A stretch of DNA of 64,000 nucleotides from Shewanella psychrotolerans (GCF_019457595.1 NZ_CP080419.1:4030001-4094000); one strand, 5' to 3'; counted from the first letter of the stretch, positions 9,090 to 19,540 are shown. The notes: generated from the sequence alone by a model not told the origin. Numbers and translations are program-made.

Positions 9090-9473
9090 ATGGAAGCAAC
9101 CGAAGCACTGGCGCCAACAACTCCAGCAATAACACCAAGCCCCACTATCGAAATGAAACACTCAGGGCTTGGTATTGCATCATTTGTACTGAGCATTACT
9201 TCAATGATGCTCATATTTGGGCTGTTAATCGTCGCAGGCGTGATAGAAGCAACCACACCAGGAGGAATGAACGAAGAATCAGTGGAGGCTATTGTCGTTG
9301 GACTACTGCTATTTGCCTTTATCGGCACAGCGCTGGTCGCAACAGGTTTAGGCATAGCGGGATTATGTCAAAAACAGCGTAAGAAGATATTTGCGATTCT
9401 CGGCACAATATTTTCACTAGTTACAGTTATCTCAACCGTCGCATTAATCGCCTTTGGCATGACAATAGATTAA
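9090..9473 (+). CDS. Small DUF4190-like membrane protein
   Basis: 127-aa protein of unknown function. A Pro/Thr-rich N-terminus (residues 1-22) is followed by a segment starting HSGLGIASFVLSI, then three hydrophobic helices at about 26-50, 68-94 and 100-124. The pattern 'GLGIASFVLSI ... GLGIAGL ... FAILGTIFS' is typical of DUF4190-like proteins that span the inner membrane. An AAGGA ribosome site precedes the ATG. It ends at a strong bidirectional terminator shared with the convergent aminotransferase. No function can be assigned. Confidence 0.65.
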   Translation: MEATEALAPTTPAITPSPTIEMKHSGLGIASFVLSITSMMLIFGLLIVAGVIEATTPGGMNEESVEAIVVGLLLFAFIGTALVATGLGIAGLCQKQRKKIFAILGTIFSLVTVISTVALIAFGMTID

Positions 9474-9502
9474 AGAGCACTGAACGACTATTTTATCTGT
9501 CA

Positions 9503-9534
9503 CAAAAAAGGGGAAACTCAATTCCCCTTTTTTA
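9503..9534. terminator. Bidirectional terminator
   Basis: AAAAAAGGGGAA-ACTCAA-TTCCCCTTTTTT hairpin between the convergent membrane-protein and aminotransferase genes; T-runs on both strands. Confidence 0.9.
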
Positions 9535-9556
9535 TTGTGCAAGCCATCAAGCGTGG

Positions 9557-10699
9557 CTAGCGCAACACCTCTTCAAGCGCTCGTAAACATAACGCCACGT
9601 TCTCACGTCTCGCGCCAAAGCCCATCAAACCTATACGCCACGCTTTACCAGCCAATGCGCCAAGGCCTGCACCTATCTCTAGGTTATAGTTTTCCAACAA
9701 CTGCTTACGCACTGAGGCATCATCGACACCTTCAGGAATATACACGGCGTTAAGTTGCGGCAAACGAGATTGCTCTTCAACAACAAACTTAAGCCCTAAT
9801 GACTCCAACCCTTCACACAGCACTTGATGCATGTTTTGATGACGTGCCCACGCATTTTCAAGCCCCTCTTCGGCAAGCAAACGAAGCGACTCATGCAGAG
9901 CATACAGTGCATTCACAGGTGCAGTATGATGATAGCTTCGCTTACCACCAGCCCCCTGATCGCCACTCCAATAGCCCATCACTAAGGTTTGATCTAAAAA
10001 CCAGCTCTGTACTGGTGTTTTACGCAATTTAAGTTTTTCTACCGCTGCAGGTGAAAACGACACTGGCGATAAACCTGGCACACAGGAGAGACATTTTTGA
10101 CTGCCCGAGTAAATAGCATCGATTCCCCATTCATCGACTTTGAGTTCAACGCCACCTAAAGAGGTCACCGCATCGACGATAGAGAGGCAATCATATTGCT
10201 TAGCTAAGGCACACAGGCGCTTGGCATCTGACAAGGCGCCAGTCGATGTTTCGGCATGAACAAAGGCTAAAAATTTCGCATCAGGATTAGCTTTTAACGC
10301 GGCCTCGACATCGCTAACCGAAACCGGTGTGCCCCATTCGTTGTCCACCACCACAGCGGTGGCACCGACGCGCTCAACATTCTGGCGCATCCGCTCGCCA
10401 AACACCCCGTTGCGGCACACAATCACTTTTTCACCGGGCTCGACTAAATTAACAAAACAGGTTTCCATACCGGCGCTACCCGGTGCAGATACCGCAAGAG
10501 TCATGGCATTTTCAGTTTGAAACGCATACTGAATAAGCGCTTTAAGCTCATCCATCATGCCAACAAATAACGGGTCAAGATGCCCTATTGTTGGACGGGC
10601 CTGAGCCGCTAATACTTCAGGATAAACATCTGAAGGACCGGGGCCCATCAGCGTTCTACGTGGGGGATTAAATGCGTTTACTTTCGGTGCTGCTAACAT
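9557..10699 (-). CDS. Class V aminotransferase, alanine-glyoxylate/serine-pyruvate type
   Basis: PLP-dependent enzyme of 380 aa in the alanine-glyoxylate aminotransferase group (class V fold). Visible features are the N-terminal LMGPGPSDVYPEV, a glycine-rich GSAGMET, the cofactor Asp region SIVDAVTSLGG, and the PLP-lysine motif SGSQKCLSCVPGLSP near residue 200. These enzymes move an amino group between alanine or serine and glyoxylate or pyruvate; relatives include PucG of purine breakdown. It is downstream of the ilvA terminator and appears to be its own unit. Which amino donor it prefers is unknown. Confidence 0.85.
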   Translation of the reverse strand: MLAAPKVNAFNPPRRTLMGPGPSDVYPEVLAAQARPTIGHLDPLFVGMMDELKALIQYAFQTENAMTLAVSAPGSAGMETCFVNLVEPGEKVIVCRNGVFGERMRQNVERVGATAVVVDNEWGTPVSVSDVEAALKANPDAKFLAFVHAETSTGALSDAKRLCALAKQYDCLSIVDAVTSLGGVELKVDEWGIDAIYSGSQKCLSCVPGLSPVSFSPAAVEKLKLRKTPVQSWFLDQTLVMGYWSGDQGAGGKRSYHHTAPVNALYALHESLRLLAEEGLENAWARHQNMHQVLCEGLESLGLKFVVEEQSRLPQLNAVYIPEGVDDASVRKQLLENYNLEIGAGLGALAGKAWRIGLMGFGARRENVALCLRALEEVLR

Positions 10700-10864
10700 C
10701 TTATTTCCTCTTTAAAGCCGCGGCTTAAAAAGTTAAGGTTAAGGCTAACTGTCGTTTTATCAGATAACATTCGCCATAGCGCTCGGTTATCTCCCTACGT
10801 ATTAACAGTTACTTTAGTGCCATAATTGGCATCTTATTGGTTTTAATGCATTGCAAGATAACAT

Positions 10865-10886
10865 AAAAAAAGGCGCTACGGCGCCT
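10865..10886 (-). terminator. Terminator of the ilvGMEDA operon
   Basis: AGGCGC/GCGCCT hairpin with a 4-base loop, followed on the minus strand by seven T residues. Located about 40 bases after the ilvA stop. Confidence 0.85.
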
Positions 10887-10923
10887 CTTCAAACGTTAAA
10901 TATCACTATCTAAACAACCATCT

Positions 10924-12480
10924 TCAATGCGAATCACGATTATCCAAAAACAGCTTATAAGCAGGGCTATAAGTTTCCTCTTGATAGACAAAACCCACAT
11001 CGGTTAAAAACTGCTGAAACGCAATAGCATCGCTTTGTGGCACCTCAAACCCCGCCAGTACCCGACCATAAGCAGCACCATGATTACGATAGTGAAATAG
11101 ACTAATGTTCCATTTACTCTGTAAAGTGGTCAGAAATTTAAACAAGGCACCGGGATGCTCTGGAAACTCAAAACTAAATAGGCGCTCATCGAGTTCTTCT
11201 GGCGGATGCCCGCCCACCATATAACGCACATGCAATTTTGCCGTCTCGTCATGAGAGAGATCTTGAACTTCAAAACCATCACCTTCTAATCTCGCGATGA
11301 TCTCATCGAGCTCGCTCTGCCCATGAGACAGGCGAATACCCGCAAACACCACGGCCTTATCTCGACTAGAAAAACGGTAGTTAAACTCTGTCATGGCACG
11401 CTTTTCTAACAGCTCACAAAAACGTAAAAAGATGCCAGGACGCTCTGGCACTTTAACCGCCAAAATAGCCTCTTTTTGCTCACCCAGCTCACAGCGCTCA
11501 GACACATAACGCAAGCTGTGGAAGTTCACGTTAGCGCCACTTAAGATGGCCGCAGCCTTCTGGCCTTTCCCCTCGTCACCGATATATTTCTTGAGTCCGG
11601 CCAGTGATAAGGCACCAGCAGGTTCGGCTATCGCGCGGGTATCTTCAAAAATATCTTTAACTGCAGCGCAAATTTCATCTGAGGTCACTGTAACCACTTG
11701 GTCGACATACTCACGAGCTAAACGAAAAGGCTCTGCACCAATCTGTTTTACCGCCACACCATCTGCAAATAAACCCACTTGGGATAACACCACACGTTCA
11801 TCGGCTTCTAGTGCGGCCTTTAGGCAGGCAGAGTCTTCAGGTTCAACTCCGATAATCTTCACCTGCGGCATAACCGCTTTGTAGTAAGCCGCGATACCTG
11901 CGATCAAGCCGCCGCCACCAACGGGCACAAAGATCACTTCGAGGTCGCGCTGTTGCTGCAACATCTCTTGTGCAATTGTACCTTGACCCGCAATAACCGC
12001 TTCATCATCGAACGGGGCAACATATACGCGCCCTTCATCCTGAGCCAGTTGCTGGGCATACTCATTAGCCATATCGAAAGACTGACCATGCAGCACCACA
12101 GTGCCACCGAGGCGGCGCACTGCATCCACTTTAATTTCGGGTGTGGTTTCTGGCATCACGATCACAGCACTGATCCCGCGCGCAGAAGCGGACATCGCCA
12201 CACCTTGCGCGTGGTTGCCAGCAGAGGCGCACACTACGCCGCGCTCACACTCTTGTGCATCAAGCTGAGCGATACGATTATAAGCGCCGCGCAGCTTAAA
12301 AGAGTGCACAGGCTGCATATCTTCGCGCTTAAGAAACACTTGGCAGCCTATACGTGCAGAGAGTTTATTTAGGCTAGAAAGCGGGGTAATTTTAGCCACA
12401 TCATAGACAGAAGAGAGTAAGATCTTCTGCAGATAATAGTGTGCTAAATCTAACTGAGATTGTGAGGCTAATGCCAACAT
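10924..12480 (-). CDS. ilvA: Threonine ammonia-lyase (biosynthetic threonine deaminase)
   Basis: Converts L-threonine to 2-oxobutanoate, the committed step to isoleucine. Length 518 aa against 514 in E. coli. The PLP lysine is K62 in SFKLRGAYN, the phosphate-binding glycine loop is VGGGGLIAG, and two C-terminal ACT-like regulatory domains (about 325-410 and 420-510) give isoleucine feedback inhibition in known IlvA. I chose the ATG at 12480: it has an AGCTGGAGGATTAAT ribosome site and lies 1 bp after ilvD's stop, whereas the longer frame would overlap ilvD. It is the last gene of ilvGMEDA, with a terminator downstream. Confidence 0.95.
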   Translation of the reverse strand: MLALASQSQLDLAHYYLQKILLSSVYDVAKITPLSSLNKLSARIGCQVFLKREDMQPVHSFKLRGAYNRIAQLDAQECERGVVCASAGNHAQGVAMSASARGISAVIVMPETTPEIKVDAVRRLGGTVVLHGQSFDMANEYAQQLAQDEGRVYVAPFDDEAVIAGQGTIAQEMLQQQRDLEVIFVPVGGGGLIAGIAAYYKAVMPQVKIIGVEPEDSACLKAALEADERVVLSQVGLFADGVAVKQIGAEPFRLAREYVDQVVTVTSDEICAAVKDIFEDTRAIAEPAGALSLAGLKKYIGDEGKGQKAAAILSGANVNFHSLRYVSERCELGEQKEAILAVKVPERPGIFLRFCELLEKRAMTEFNYRFSSRDKAVVFAGIRLSHGQSELDEIIARLEGDGFEVQDLSHDETAKLHVRYMVGGHPPEELDERLFSFEFPEHPGALFKFLTTLQSKWNISLFHYRNHGAAYGRVLAGFEVPQSDAIAFQQFLTDVGFVYQEETYSPAYKLFLDNRDSH

Positions 12481-12481
12481 A

Positions 12482-14332
12482 TTAATCCTCCAGCTTACTA
12501 ACATCTCGCACAGCACCCTTATCGGCACTGGTGGCAAGCATGGCGTAGGCTTTAAGCGCAAGTGATACCGCGCGTTGTCGATCTTTGGGTTTCCAAGCCA
12601 GTTTGCCACGCGCCTGCATCTCTGCACGGCGGCTGGCCAATTCTATCTCACTAACCGCAAGCTTAATGGTACGGGCAGGAATATCGATTTCGATCCGATC
12701 GCCGGTTTCAACTAGCCCGATAGTGCCGCCCGCAGCGGCTTCTGGTGAGACATGACCGATAGACAAACCCGATGTACCGCCAGAGAATCGACCATCGGTG
12801 ATCAGTGCACAAGCCGCACCTAAGCCTTTAGACTTCAGATAACTGGTAGGATAAAGCATCTCTTGCATACCTGGGCCACCTTTAGGGCCTTCATAGCGAA
12901 TCACCACCACATCACCCGCAACCACTTCACCACCTAAGATACCCGCTACCGCGTCATCTTGGCTCTCATAGACTCGAGCACTGCCCACAAAGGTATGATT
13001 AGCTTCATCGACGCCAGCAGTTTTAACGATACAGCCATCAAGCGCAATATTGCCCGATAACACAGCTAGGCCACCCTCTTGGCTAAACGCAAATTCACGG
13101 GTACGAATACAGCCCTCTTTCCGATCGACATCGACACTTGGCCAGCGACAATCTTGACTAAAGGCTTTGGTTGTTGGAATACCAGCCGGCCCAGCAGAGA
13201 AAAACTTGTGTACCGCTTCATCACTGCTTTGGGCAATATCATATTTAGCCAATACCGCTTTAAGGTTTTCACCGGCAACATGGCTCACATCGGTATGCAG
13301 TAAGCCAGCTCTGTCTAGCTCACCTAAAATCCCCATCACTCCACCAGCACGATGGACATCTTCCATATGATATTTGGGTGTCGATGGCGCCACCTTACAA
13401 AGGTGCGGCACCTGACGCGACATTCTATCGATATCGGCCATGGTAAAATCGACACCGCCCTCTTGAGCCGCTGCTAACAGATGCAATACGGTATTGGACG
13501 ATCCGCCCATAGCGATATCCAGCGCCATGGCGTTCTCAAACGCTTTAAAGTTGGCAATATTACGTGGCAATGCAGACTCATCGTCATGCTTGTAGTAGCG
13601 AGTCGCCAGTTCCATCACGCGGCGCCCCGCTTCTAAAAAGAGTTCGCGGCGATCGCTGTGGGTCGCGAGCATCGAACCATTACCTGGCAATGATAAACCT
13701 AGGGCTTCGGTCAAACAGTTCATTGAATTTGCGGTAAACATGCCTGAACATGAACCACATGTTGGACAAGCGCTGCGCTCAATTTTTTCACTGTCTTCAT
13801 CAGAGATACGATCGTCTGCCGCTGCCACCATGGCATCAACCAGATCCAGCTTAATGATCTTATCTGAGAGTTTTGTCTTGCCCGCTTCCATCGGCCCGCC
13901 CGAGACAAACACCACAGGAATATTAAGACGCAGCGCCGCCATTAACATACCAGGAGTGATCTTGTCGCAGTTAGAAATACACACTAAAGCATCGGCACAG
14001 TGGGCATTCACCATATACTCAACGCTATCGGCAATAAGCTCACGTGACGGCAGACTGTAGAGCATGCCGCCGTGGCCCATGGCAATGCCATCATCCACTG
14101 CGATGGTATTAAACTCTTTGGCAATACCGCCAGCTTCTTCAATCGCGCCCGCCACTAGCGAGCCCATATCTTTAAGGTGAACATGACCAGGTACAAATTG
14201 CGTAAAGGAGTTAGCAATGGCAATAATCGGCTTACCGAAATCGTTATCTTTTACCCCTGTCGCTCGCCAAAGTGCACGAGCACCGGCCATATTGCGACCT
14301 TCGGTACTGGTAGCTGAACGTAATTTTGCCAT
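12482..14332 (-). CDS. ilvD: Dihydroxy-acid dehydratase
   Basis: Iron-sulfur enzyme for the third common step of isoleucine and valine synthesis, dehydrating dihydroxy acids to 2-oxo acids. At 616 aa it equals the E. coli enzyme. Cluster cysteines are visible in [11 protein letters not shown] and [18 protein letters not shown], and the C-terminal [12 protein letters not shown] motif appears as [17 protein letters not shown]. It lies between ilvE and ilvA, with 159 bp to ilvE (holding two hairpins) and 1 bp to ilvA. The cluster is expected to be oxygen-sensitive. Confidence 0.97.
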   Translation of the reverse strand: MAKLRSATSTEGRNMAGARALWRATGVKDNDFGKPIIAIANSFTQFVPGHVHLKDMGSLVAGAIEEAGGIAKEFNTIAVDDGIAMGHGGMLYSLPSRELIADSVEYMVNAHCADALVCISNCDKITPGMLMAALRLNIPVVFVSGGPMEAGKTKLSDKIIKLDLVDAMVAAADDRISDEDSEKIERSACPTCGSCSGMFTANSMNCLTEALGLSLPGNGSMLATHSDRRELFLEAGRRVMELATRYYKHDDESALPRNIANFKAFENAMALDIAMGGSSNTVLHLLAAAQEGGVDFTMADIDRMSRQVPHLCKVAPSTPKYHMEDVHRAGGVMGILGELDRAGLLHTDVSHVAGENLKAVLAKYDIAQSSDEAVHKFFSAGPAGIPTTKAFSQDCRWPSVDVDRKEGCIRTREFAFSQEGGLAVLSGNIALDGCIVKTAGVDEANHTFVGSARVYESQDDAVAGILGGEVVAGDVVVIRYEGPKGGPGMQEMLYPTSYLKSKGLGAACALITDGRFSGGTSGLSIGHVSPEAAAGGTIGLVETGDRIEIDIPARTIKLAVSEIELASRRAEMQARGKLAWKPKDRQRAVSLALKAYAMLATSADKGAVRDVSKLED

Positions 14333-14354
14333 GAGACTATTTCCTTTTTATCGA

Positions 14355-14416
14355 TAGGCGATATCAGATCGCCTAGCTTTGAATGTTTGCCCAGCGATAA
14401 CGCCTGAGCGTTATCG
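14355..14416 (-). other. Pair of hairpins between ilvE and ilvD
   Basis: Two perfect inverted repeats in a row: TAGGCGAT/ATCGCCTA (14355-14375, 5-base loop) and CGATAACGC/GCGTTATCG (14395-14416, 4-base loop). Neither has a T-run, so they look like intercistronic mRNA structures rather than terminators. Confidence 0.7.
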
Positions 14417-14491
14417 GGCTTATAACTAACCTAAATTCGATTTAACTAATCTAACCTTTAATACGGGAAATCAATAAGTGTATTGTCAATC

Positions 14492-15415
14492 CTAGATCGG
14501 CTCTAGCCAGCCCCACTTGTCTTCTGTTTCGCCATTAAACAGCCCAAAGAAGCTCGCTTGGATCGCTTTAGTAATAGGGCCTCGCTTGCCAGCACCTACC
14601 TCAATACGATCGACACTTCGTACTGGCACAATCTCTGCTGCAGTGCCCGTCATAAAGATCTCATCGGCTAAATATAAAAACTCGCGTGACATAGGTTCTT
14701 CCACTACTTCATAACCTTGATCTCGTGCCAAGGTAATAATGGTGTCACGGGTGATCCCCATTAAAATAGCAGCGGTCGCGGGTGGGGTATAAAGCTTATT
14801 CTTTTTAATGACGAACAGGTTAGCACCCGCGGCTTCGCTAACGAGGCCATTAACATCGAGGGCGATACCTTCGTCAAAGCCATTCCGTTTGGCTTCTGTT
14901 GAAATTTGCAAAGATGACAGATAGTTACCACCGGCTTTCGCCCCTGTTGGAATGGTATTCGGCGCCAGACGATTCCAAGAGGTCACCGCCACATCGACGC
15001 CACGCTCCATACTATCTTCGCCTAAATAGGCGCCCCAAGGAAACGCAGCCACCATTAATTCACACTTGGCATCTTTAGGTGGAGTGATCCCCATCCCCAC
15101 ATCGCCATAAAACGCTAGCGGGCGAATATAGGCACCATCGAGCTGATTGGCCTTTACAATATCACGGCAGGCTTGCATCGTTTGATCAAAGCGATAAGGA
15201 ATTGGCATGCGGTATATTTTTGCCGAGTCATACAGTCGCTGCACATGTTCGGTTAGACGAAATCCGGCAGGACCAAGGTGAGTCGCGTAAACTCGAATCC
15301 CCTCGAATACCGAGGTTCCATAATGCAGCGCATGAGACATAACATGCACCTTAGCATCGCCCCACGGCATGATCTCACCATTAAACCAAATCAATTCTGC
15401 AGTTTTTGCGGCCAT
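14492..15415 (-). CDS. ilvE: Branched-chain amino acid aminotransferase, type I
   Basis: Class IV PLP aminotransferase making isoleucine, valine and leucine from their 2-oxo acids. Length 307 aa, against 309 in E. coli. Motifs include WFNGEIMPWGDAKVHVMSHALHYG, SVFEGIRVY, and the PLP-lysine region TGAKAGGNYLSSLQI near residue 160. It lies 23 bp after ilvM and upstream of ilvD in the ilvGMEDA operon. A second, type II BCAT sits at 27.2 kb, so this one is probably not the only source of this activity. Confidence 0.96.
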   Translation of the reverse strand: MAAKTAELIWFNGEIMPWGDAKVHVMSHALHYGTSVFEGIRVYATHLGPAGFRLTEHVQRLYDSAKIYRMPIPYRFDQTMQACRDIVKANQLDGAYIRPLAFYGDVGMGITPPKDAKCELMVAAFPWGAYLGEDSMERGVDVAVTSWNRLAPNTIPTGAKAGGNYLSSLQISTEAKRNGFDEGIALDVNGLVSEAAGANLFVIKKNKLYTPPATAAILMGITRDTIITLARDQGYEVVEEPMSREFLYLADEIFMTGTAAEIVPVRSVDRIEVGAGKRGPITKAIQASFFGLFNGETEDKWGWLEPI

Positions 15416-15438
15416 GATATTTTCTCACTATATAGGGC

Positions 15439-15729
15439 TTAAGCGTTTAGGGCGCTTGCGGGTTGTAATAATTTAGTCGACAGTTTTGCCGACACTTGCT
15501 CTGCCGATAAGACTTTGCACTCAGTGACATCAATCAGTTTATTGAGCTGATGACTGAGAAGCTCTAGCGCACGTTCACTCTCTACCACCATATCAACCAG
15601 AGTTGTCCCGTTATCAGCCAATTTCATATCTAATGTGGTGATCCTAAAACCGCGATGACGAGTCACTCGTAGCACACGCTCTAATACCTCAGGTTGCTGA
15701 ACTAAGGTTAAGGCTAAGTTATAGATCAT
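15439..15729 (-). CDS. ilvM: Acetolactate synthase isozyme II small (regulatory) subunit
   Basis: 96-aa ACT-domain protein that pairs with IlvG to form acetohydroxyacid synthase II. The ACT pattern is visible as [24 protein letters not shown] followed by a second strand region, [21 protein letters not shown]. It overlaps the ilvG stop by 4 bp (ATGA), indicating translational coupling. It is slightly longer than E. coli IlvM (87 aa), by a C-terminal tail. In E. coli the small subunit of isozyme II makes the enzyme active but not valine-sensitive. Confidence 0.93.
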   Translation of the reverse strand: MIYNLALTLVQQPEVLERVLRVTRHRGFRITTLDMKLADNGTTLVDMVVESERALELLSHQLNKLIDVTECKVLSAEQVSAKLSTKLLQPASALNA

Positions 15730-17399
15730 GTCTGTTTCTCCATCTCATCCATCATGTCGCGGTTACATGCCCCAGGAGGCACAAGTGGCCATACGTTGTG
15801 GGCTTCATCAATTCTCACATGCAGCAGAAACGGCCCTTGAGTATTAAGCATTTCATCAAGCGCAGCGTCAACCTCCGCGCTGTGGGTAATGGTACGCCCT
15901 GGAATATCAAACGCCGACGCCATAGTGACAAAATCAGGGTTATCGGATAGATCCGTTTCACTAAAGCGCTCTTCAAAAAACAGCTGTTGCCACTGTTTAA
16001 CCATACCCAACTTTTGATTGTCGATAAGCAGAATTTTGAGTGGGATTTGACGGCGCTTAACTGTGGTGAGCTCTTGGACATTCATCATAAATGAACCATC
16101 ACCCGATACCGCGACCACGCAAGCATCGGGGCGTGCCACTTTAGCGCCTATCGCAGCGGGTAAACCAAAGCCCATAGTGCCAAGTCCAGCGCTGGATAGA
16201 TGATCTTCTGGGCGTCTAAACCACATATGCTGCGCGACCCACATCTGGTGCTGACCTACATCACAGGCAATCACACTGTCTTCGGGTAGCTTGTTTGCAA
16301 GGCTATTGAGCATTTTAGGCGCAAAAATGAGTTCGCCAGGTCGGTCATAATTCCACTGATGTTGCACCTTTAAATTAGCAACATCTGTCAACCAAGGCGT
16401 AATAGTCATTGGCTGGGCGATAGCGGGCAAAATTTGGCGTAGGTCGCCAGCAATGGCAACATCTGGGCGACGCAGTTTACCGAGTTCAGCGACGTCGATA
16501 TCCAGATGTAATACTTTGGCATGTTCGGCAAAGGAGGCTAACCTTCCCGTCACGCGGTCATCGAAACGCGCACCAACCACGATAAGTAAATCGCACTCCT
16601 GTACGGCAATATTCGCAGCTTTGCCACCATGCATCCCCAGCATACCTAAGTAACCTTCGCTGTCATGGGCAATACAGCCAAGCCCTTTGAGCGTCGCTAC
16701 AGAGGGAATACCTGTCACATCAATAAAATCTCTAAGCTGCTCAACTGCACCTGCCATACCAACGCCTCCACCCACATAAAGCATGGGTTTGCTCGATTGT
16801 GCGAGCAGTGCTCTAGCCGCTTCAATCTGGCTTGCATCTGCCTGAGGCTCCGCAGTTAAGCCTAATAGCGGTGTTTTGTAATCGAGCATGGCTATTTGGA
16901 TGTCTTTGGGAATATCAACCAGAACAGGGCCTGGGCGGCCAGATGCAGCGATCTCAAAGGCGCGATACAGGGTCGGCACAAGCTCATCGATATCGGTTAC
17001 CATAAAACTGTGTTTGGTACAGGACAGCGACATCCCCAGAACATCAATTTCCTGAAAGGCATCTGTGCCAATCACGGCGGTAGAAACTTGCCCAGTAATG
17101 GCAACCAATGGGACCGAATCAAGTAAGGCATCAGCCAGCGCGGTCACTAGATTTGTCGCACCCGGTCCCGATGTTGCAAAACACACCCCAGTTTTACCGC
17201 TTGCTCTGGCATAGCCTACAGCAGCAAATGCGGCACCTTGTTCGTGACGACTCAAGAGATGTTCTACTGGCGCACCATACAGGGCGTCATAGATGGGCAT
17301 AATTGCACCGCCTGGATAACCAAATACTGTGGTTACGCCATGCGCGGCAAGTACTTTGATAACGGCATCTGCGCCTCTGATCTGCTGCCCTTGTTCCAT
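15726..17399 (-). CDS. ilvG: Acetolactate synthase isozyme II large (catalytic) subunit
   Basis: ThDP- and FAD-dependent enzyme joining pyruvate with pyruvate or 2-oxobutanoate, the first common step to valine/leucine and isoleucine. Length 557 aa and uninterrupted, unlike the frameshifted ilvG of E. coli K-12. Motifs include the N-terminal [14 protein letters not shown], the ThDP-activating glutamate in [20 protein letters not shown], and the ThDP/Mg site [15 protein letters not shown]...NNQ-type region. It is the first gene after the ilvL leader and attenuator and is translationally coupled to ilvM. Confidence 0.97.
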   Translation of the reverse strand: MEQGQQIRGADAVIKVLAAHGVTTVFGYPGGAIMPIYDALYGAPVEHLLSRHEQGAAFAAVGYARASGKTGVCFATSGPGATNLVTALADALLDSVPLVAITGQVSTAVIGTDAFQEIDVLGMSLSCTKHSFMVTDIDELVPTLYRAFEIAASGRPGPVLVDIPKDIQIAMLDYKTPLLGLTAEPQADASQIEAARALLAQSSKPMLYVGGGVGMAGAVEQLRDFIDVTGIPSVATLKGLGCIAHDSEGYLGMLGMHGGKAANIAVQECDLLIVVGARFDDRVTGRLASFAEHAKVLHLDIDVAELGKLRRPDVAIAGDLRQILPAIAQPMTITPWLTDVANLKVQHQWNYDRPGELIFAPKMLNSLANKLPEDSVIACDVGQHQMWVAQHMWFRRPEDHLSSAGLGTMGFGLPAAIGAKVARPDACVVAVSGDGSFMMNVQELTTVKRRQIPLKILLIDNQKLGMVKQWQQLFFEERFSETDLSDNPDFVTMASAFDIPGRTITHSAEVDAALDEMLNTQGPFLLHVRIDEAHNVWPLVPPGACNRDMMDEMEKQT

Positions 17400-17460
17400 T
17401 CGCTATATCCTACATCTCAAGTTTTTCGGGGTTAAGTAAACGATTCAAACCGCTAATAAC

Positions 17461-17493
17461 AAAAAACCCCCGGTCCTTTCAGAGCGGGGGTTT
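17461..17493 (-). terminator. ilvGMEDA attenuator hairpin
   Basis: On the minus strand ACCCCCG pairs with CGGGGGT around a 12-base loop, followed by a T-run. It lies between the leader peptide and ilvG, the classic position for a transcription attenuator. Confidence 0.93.
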
Positions 17494-17513
17494 CTGTTGC
17501 AATCTTGACCTTG

Positions 17514-17609
17514 TTAGGTTCTTCGATGCGCCATGCGATGCCCCCGCTGTGATCTAATAATCACCACGGTAATAATCTCAATAATGAGTAGGGCAGCTTG
17601 ATTGAACAT
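17514..17609 (-). CDS. ilvL: ilvGMEDA operon leader peptide
   Basis: A 31-aa leader peptide beginning MFNQAALLIIEIITVVII. The run Leu-Leu-Ile-Ile, Ile-Ile, Val-Val, Ile-Ile supplies the control codons: when charged branched-chain tRNAs are scarce the ribosome stalls there and the attenuator at 17461-17493 does not form. The second half is rich in Arg and His. The ATG is at 17607-17609 and the stop at 17514-17516, about 20 bases before the attenuator stem. The start region has only a weak AGGAAT ribosome site about 12 bases away. It was found by reading the leader directly. Confidence 0.92.
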   Translation of the reverse strand: MFNQAALLIIEIITVVIIRSQRGHRMAHRRT

Positions 17610-17660
17610 GGTGTATTGAGTATTCCTAATCAGTGTGCTTGCTTAAATTCGGTATCTACA

Positions 17661-17690
17661 ATGTTAAAATTCAGTAGACCTTTTAATCAA
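17661..17690 (-). promoter_or_regulatory. Candidate ilv operon promoter
   Basis: On the minus strand TTGATT and TAACAT are separated by 18 bases, about 50 bases upstream of the ilvL start codon. Confidence 0.4.
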
Positions 17691-17915
17691 TACCACAAAG
17701 CCCTTGAATAACACAACCAAAACCTGCTGCTATCTGTCAAAACTATTAATCGTCTGTGTCGAACGACGACTTCAAATAAGACTACCGAGATAACTTTTCC
17801 ACTCATTTGACAAAATTATTCGCTATGTTTAGTCATCATAGACCAAACATAGCTTGGTATTTATTGCTTTAAGCCCATAGGGTTAAGCTGGGCTAAGCTA
17901 GTGATATTAACTTAA
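17691..17915. other. Region between ilvC and the ilv promoter
   Basis: The stretch after ilvC and before the candidate operon promoter contains the ilvC hairpin at 17822-17853. I see nothing else that I would support. Confidence 0.4.
17822..17853 (-). terminator. Probable terminator of ilvC
   Basis: On the minus strand GCTATGTTTGGTC pairs with GACTAAACATAGC (one G-U wobble) around a 6-base loop, followed by GAATAATTTT. It starts about 60 bases after the ilvC stop. A smaller AGCCCA/TGGGCT hairpin lies between. Confidence 0.6.
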
Positions 17916-19397
17916 TTAAGCTTCTTCAACGATGCGCTTCATTTCGGTCATATAACCGCGAAGTTCAGCACCGATATATTCAACGGCAGTATGACGAATC
18001 GCATCGTTAACCTCGATTAAGCGCAGGTTATCGACACCATTACCCTCATCTTTAAGCCCCGCACCTAGATACTCTGGTGACATCTGATTTACATAATCAC
18101 GCAGTAATGGCACTGCTGCGTGATTAAATAGGTAACAGCCATACTCTGCGGTATCAGAAATAACCACGTTCATCTCGTACAGGCGCTTACGCGCAATGGT
18201 GTTAGCAATTAGCGGCGTTTCATGCAGTGACTCGTAGTAAGCCGACTCTTCAACAATACCTGCTGACACCATAGTATCGAACGCAAGCTCAACACCCGCT
18301 TTAATCATGGCGACAAGGAAGATTCCTTTGTCGAAATAGGCTTGTTCATCGATAGCTTCGTCGCATTGTGGCGCATTTTCAAAACCCGTTTCATTGGTTT
18401 CGCTACGCCACTTAAGCAAATTGGCGTCATCATTAGCCCAGTCTGCCATCATGGTTTTAGAAAATTCACCACTGATGATGTCATCCATGTGCTTTTCAAA
18501 TAGCGGTGCAAGAATACCTTTAAGCTCTTCGGCCATCTCAAACGCTTTGATCTTGGCTGGGTTTGATAAGCGATCCATCATATGGGTGATACCACCATGC
18601 TTAAGTGCTTCAGTGGTCGTTTCCCAACCCTGCTGAATCAATTTAGCGGCATAACCTGGCTCAACACCGTCGGCAACCATCTTCTCATAACCTAAAATCG
18701 CGCCCGTTTGCAGCATGCCACACAGGATAGTCTGCTCACCCATTAGATCGGATTTCACTTCGGCGATAAACGATGAATGCAGCACGCCAGCTCTATCGCC
18801 ACCCGTTGCACTTGCGTAAGCTTTTGCCACTTCAAAACCATCACCCTTAGGATCGTTTTCAGGGTGAACCGCGATCAGTGTCGGCACACCAAAACCACGC
18901 TTATACTCTTCACGAACCTCAGTACCAGGACACTTAGGCGCAACCATGATCACTGTGATATCAGGGCGAACTTGCATCCCCTCTTCGACAATATTGAAAC
19001 CGTGAGAGTAAGACAGCACTGCGCCCTGTTTCATCAATGGCATTACAGTGTTCACGGCGTCGGTGTGCTGTTTATCGGGAGTCAAGTTAAGCACTAAATC
19101 TGCATCAGGAATTAACTCTTCGAAAGTCCCCACACGGAAACCGTTACCGGTCGCCTTCTGATATGAAGCGCGCTTTTCTGCAATGGCTTGTGGACGAAGT
19201 GCATATGAGATGTTTAGGCCTGAATCACGCATGTTCAAACCTTGGTTAAGGCCTTGAGCGCCACAACCTAAAATAACGATGTTCCATCCTTTGATATAGT
19301 CACAGCCTTGGCTAAATTCACTACGGTCCATAAAACGACATTGACCTAGCTGTTCTAATTGTTGACGCAAGTTCAGAGAGTTAAAGTAATTAGCCAT
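17916..19397 (-). CDS. ilvC: Ketol-acid reductoisomerase (class II, NADP)
   Basis: Second common enzyme of isoleucine/valine synthesis: isomerises and reduces acetohydroxy acids using NADPH and Mg. Length 493 aa, against 491 in E. coli, so it is the long class II form with a duplicated C-terminal domain. The Rossmann motif [20 protein letters not shown] is near residues 40-60, and the acidic metal site [15 protein letters not shown] near 215. I chose the ATG at 19397, which begins [17 protein letters not shown] as in known IlvC; the longer frame has no comparable start. It is divergent from ilvY, whose product in E. coli activates ilvC when acetohydroxy acid inducers are present. Confidence 0.96.
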   Translation of the reverse strand: MANYFNSLNLRQQLEQLGQCRFMDRSEFSQGCDYIKGWNIVILGCGAQGLNQGLNMRDSGLNISYALRPQAIAEKRASYQKATGNGFRVGTFEELIPDADLVLNLTPDKQHTDAVNTVMPLMKQGAVLSYSHGFNIVEEGMQVRPDITVIMVAPKCPGTEVREEYKRGFGVPTLIAVHPENDPKGDGFEVAKAYASATGGDRAGVLHSSFIAEVKSDLMGEQTILCGMLQTGAILGYEKMVADGVEPGYAAKLIQQGWETTTEALKHGGITHMMDRLSNPAKIKAFEMAEELKGILAPLFEKHMDDIISGEFSKTMMADWANDDANLLKWRSETNETGFENAPQCDEAIDEQAYFDKGIFLVAMIKAGVELAFDTMVSAGIVEESAYYESLHETPLIANTIARKRLYEMNVVISDTAEYGCYLFNHAAVPLLRDYVNQMSPEYLGAGLKDEGNGVDNLRLIEVNDAIRHTAVEYIGAELRGYMTEMKRIVEEA

Positions 19398-19510
19398 CAG
19401 ATGTTCCACCTTTGAATGAAAACGTAAAAAACTGGCTTGACCAAATGTTGCCAAGCTGTGATTAAAATCACTATAGCCTATAGCAACCATTGCTTAAAAT
19501 GATATATTTG

Positions 19511-19540
19511 GAATGTCATATTGCATATGTTGCAACAAAC
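19511..19540. promoter_or_regulatory. Candidate IlvY operator
   Basis: The ilvC-ilvY gap contains the perfect palindrome TGTTGCAACA (19528-19537) overlapped by two TTGCA half sites (TTGCATATGTTGCAA). E. coli IlvY sites are built from TTGCA-type inverted repeats, so this is a reasonable operator candidate. Confidence 0.55.
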
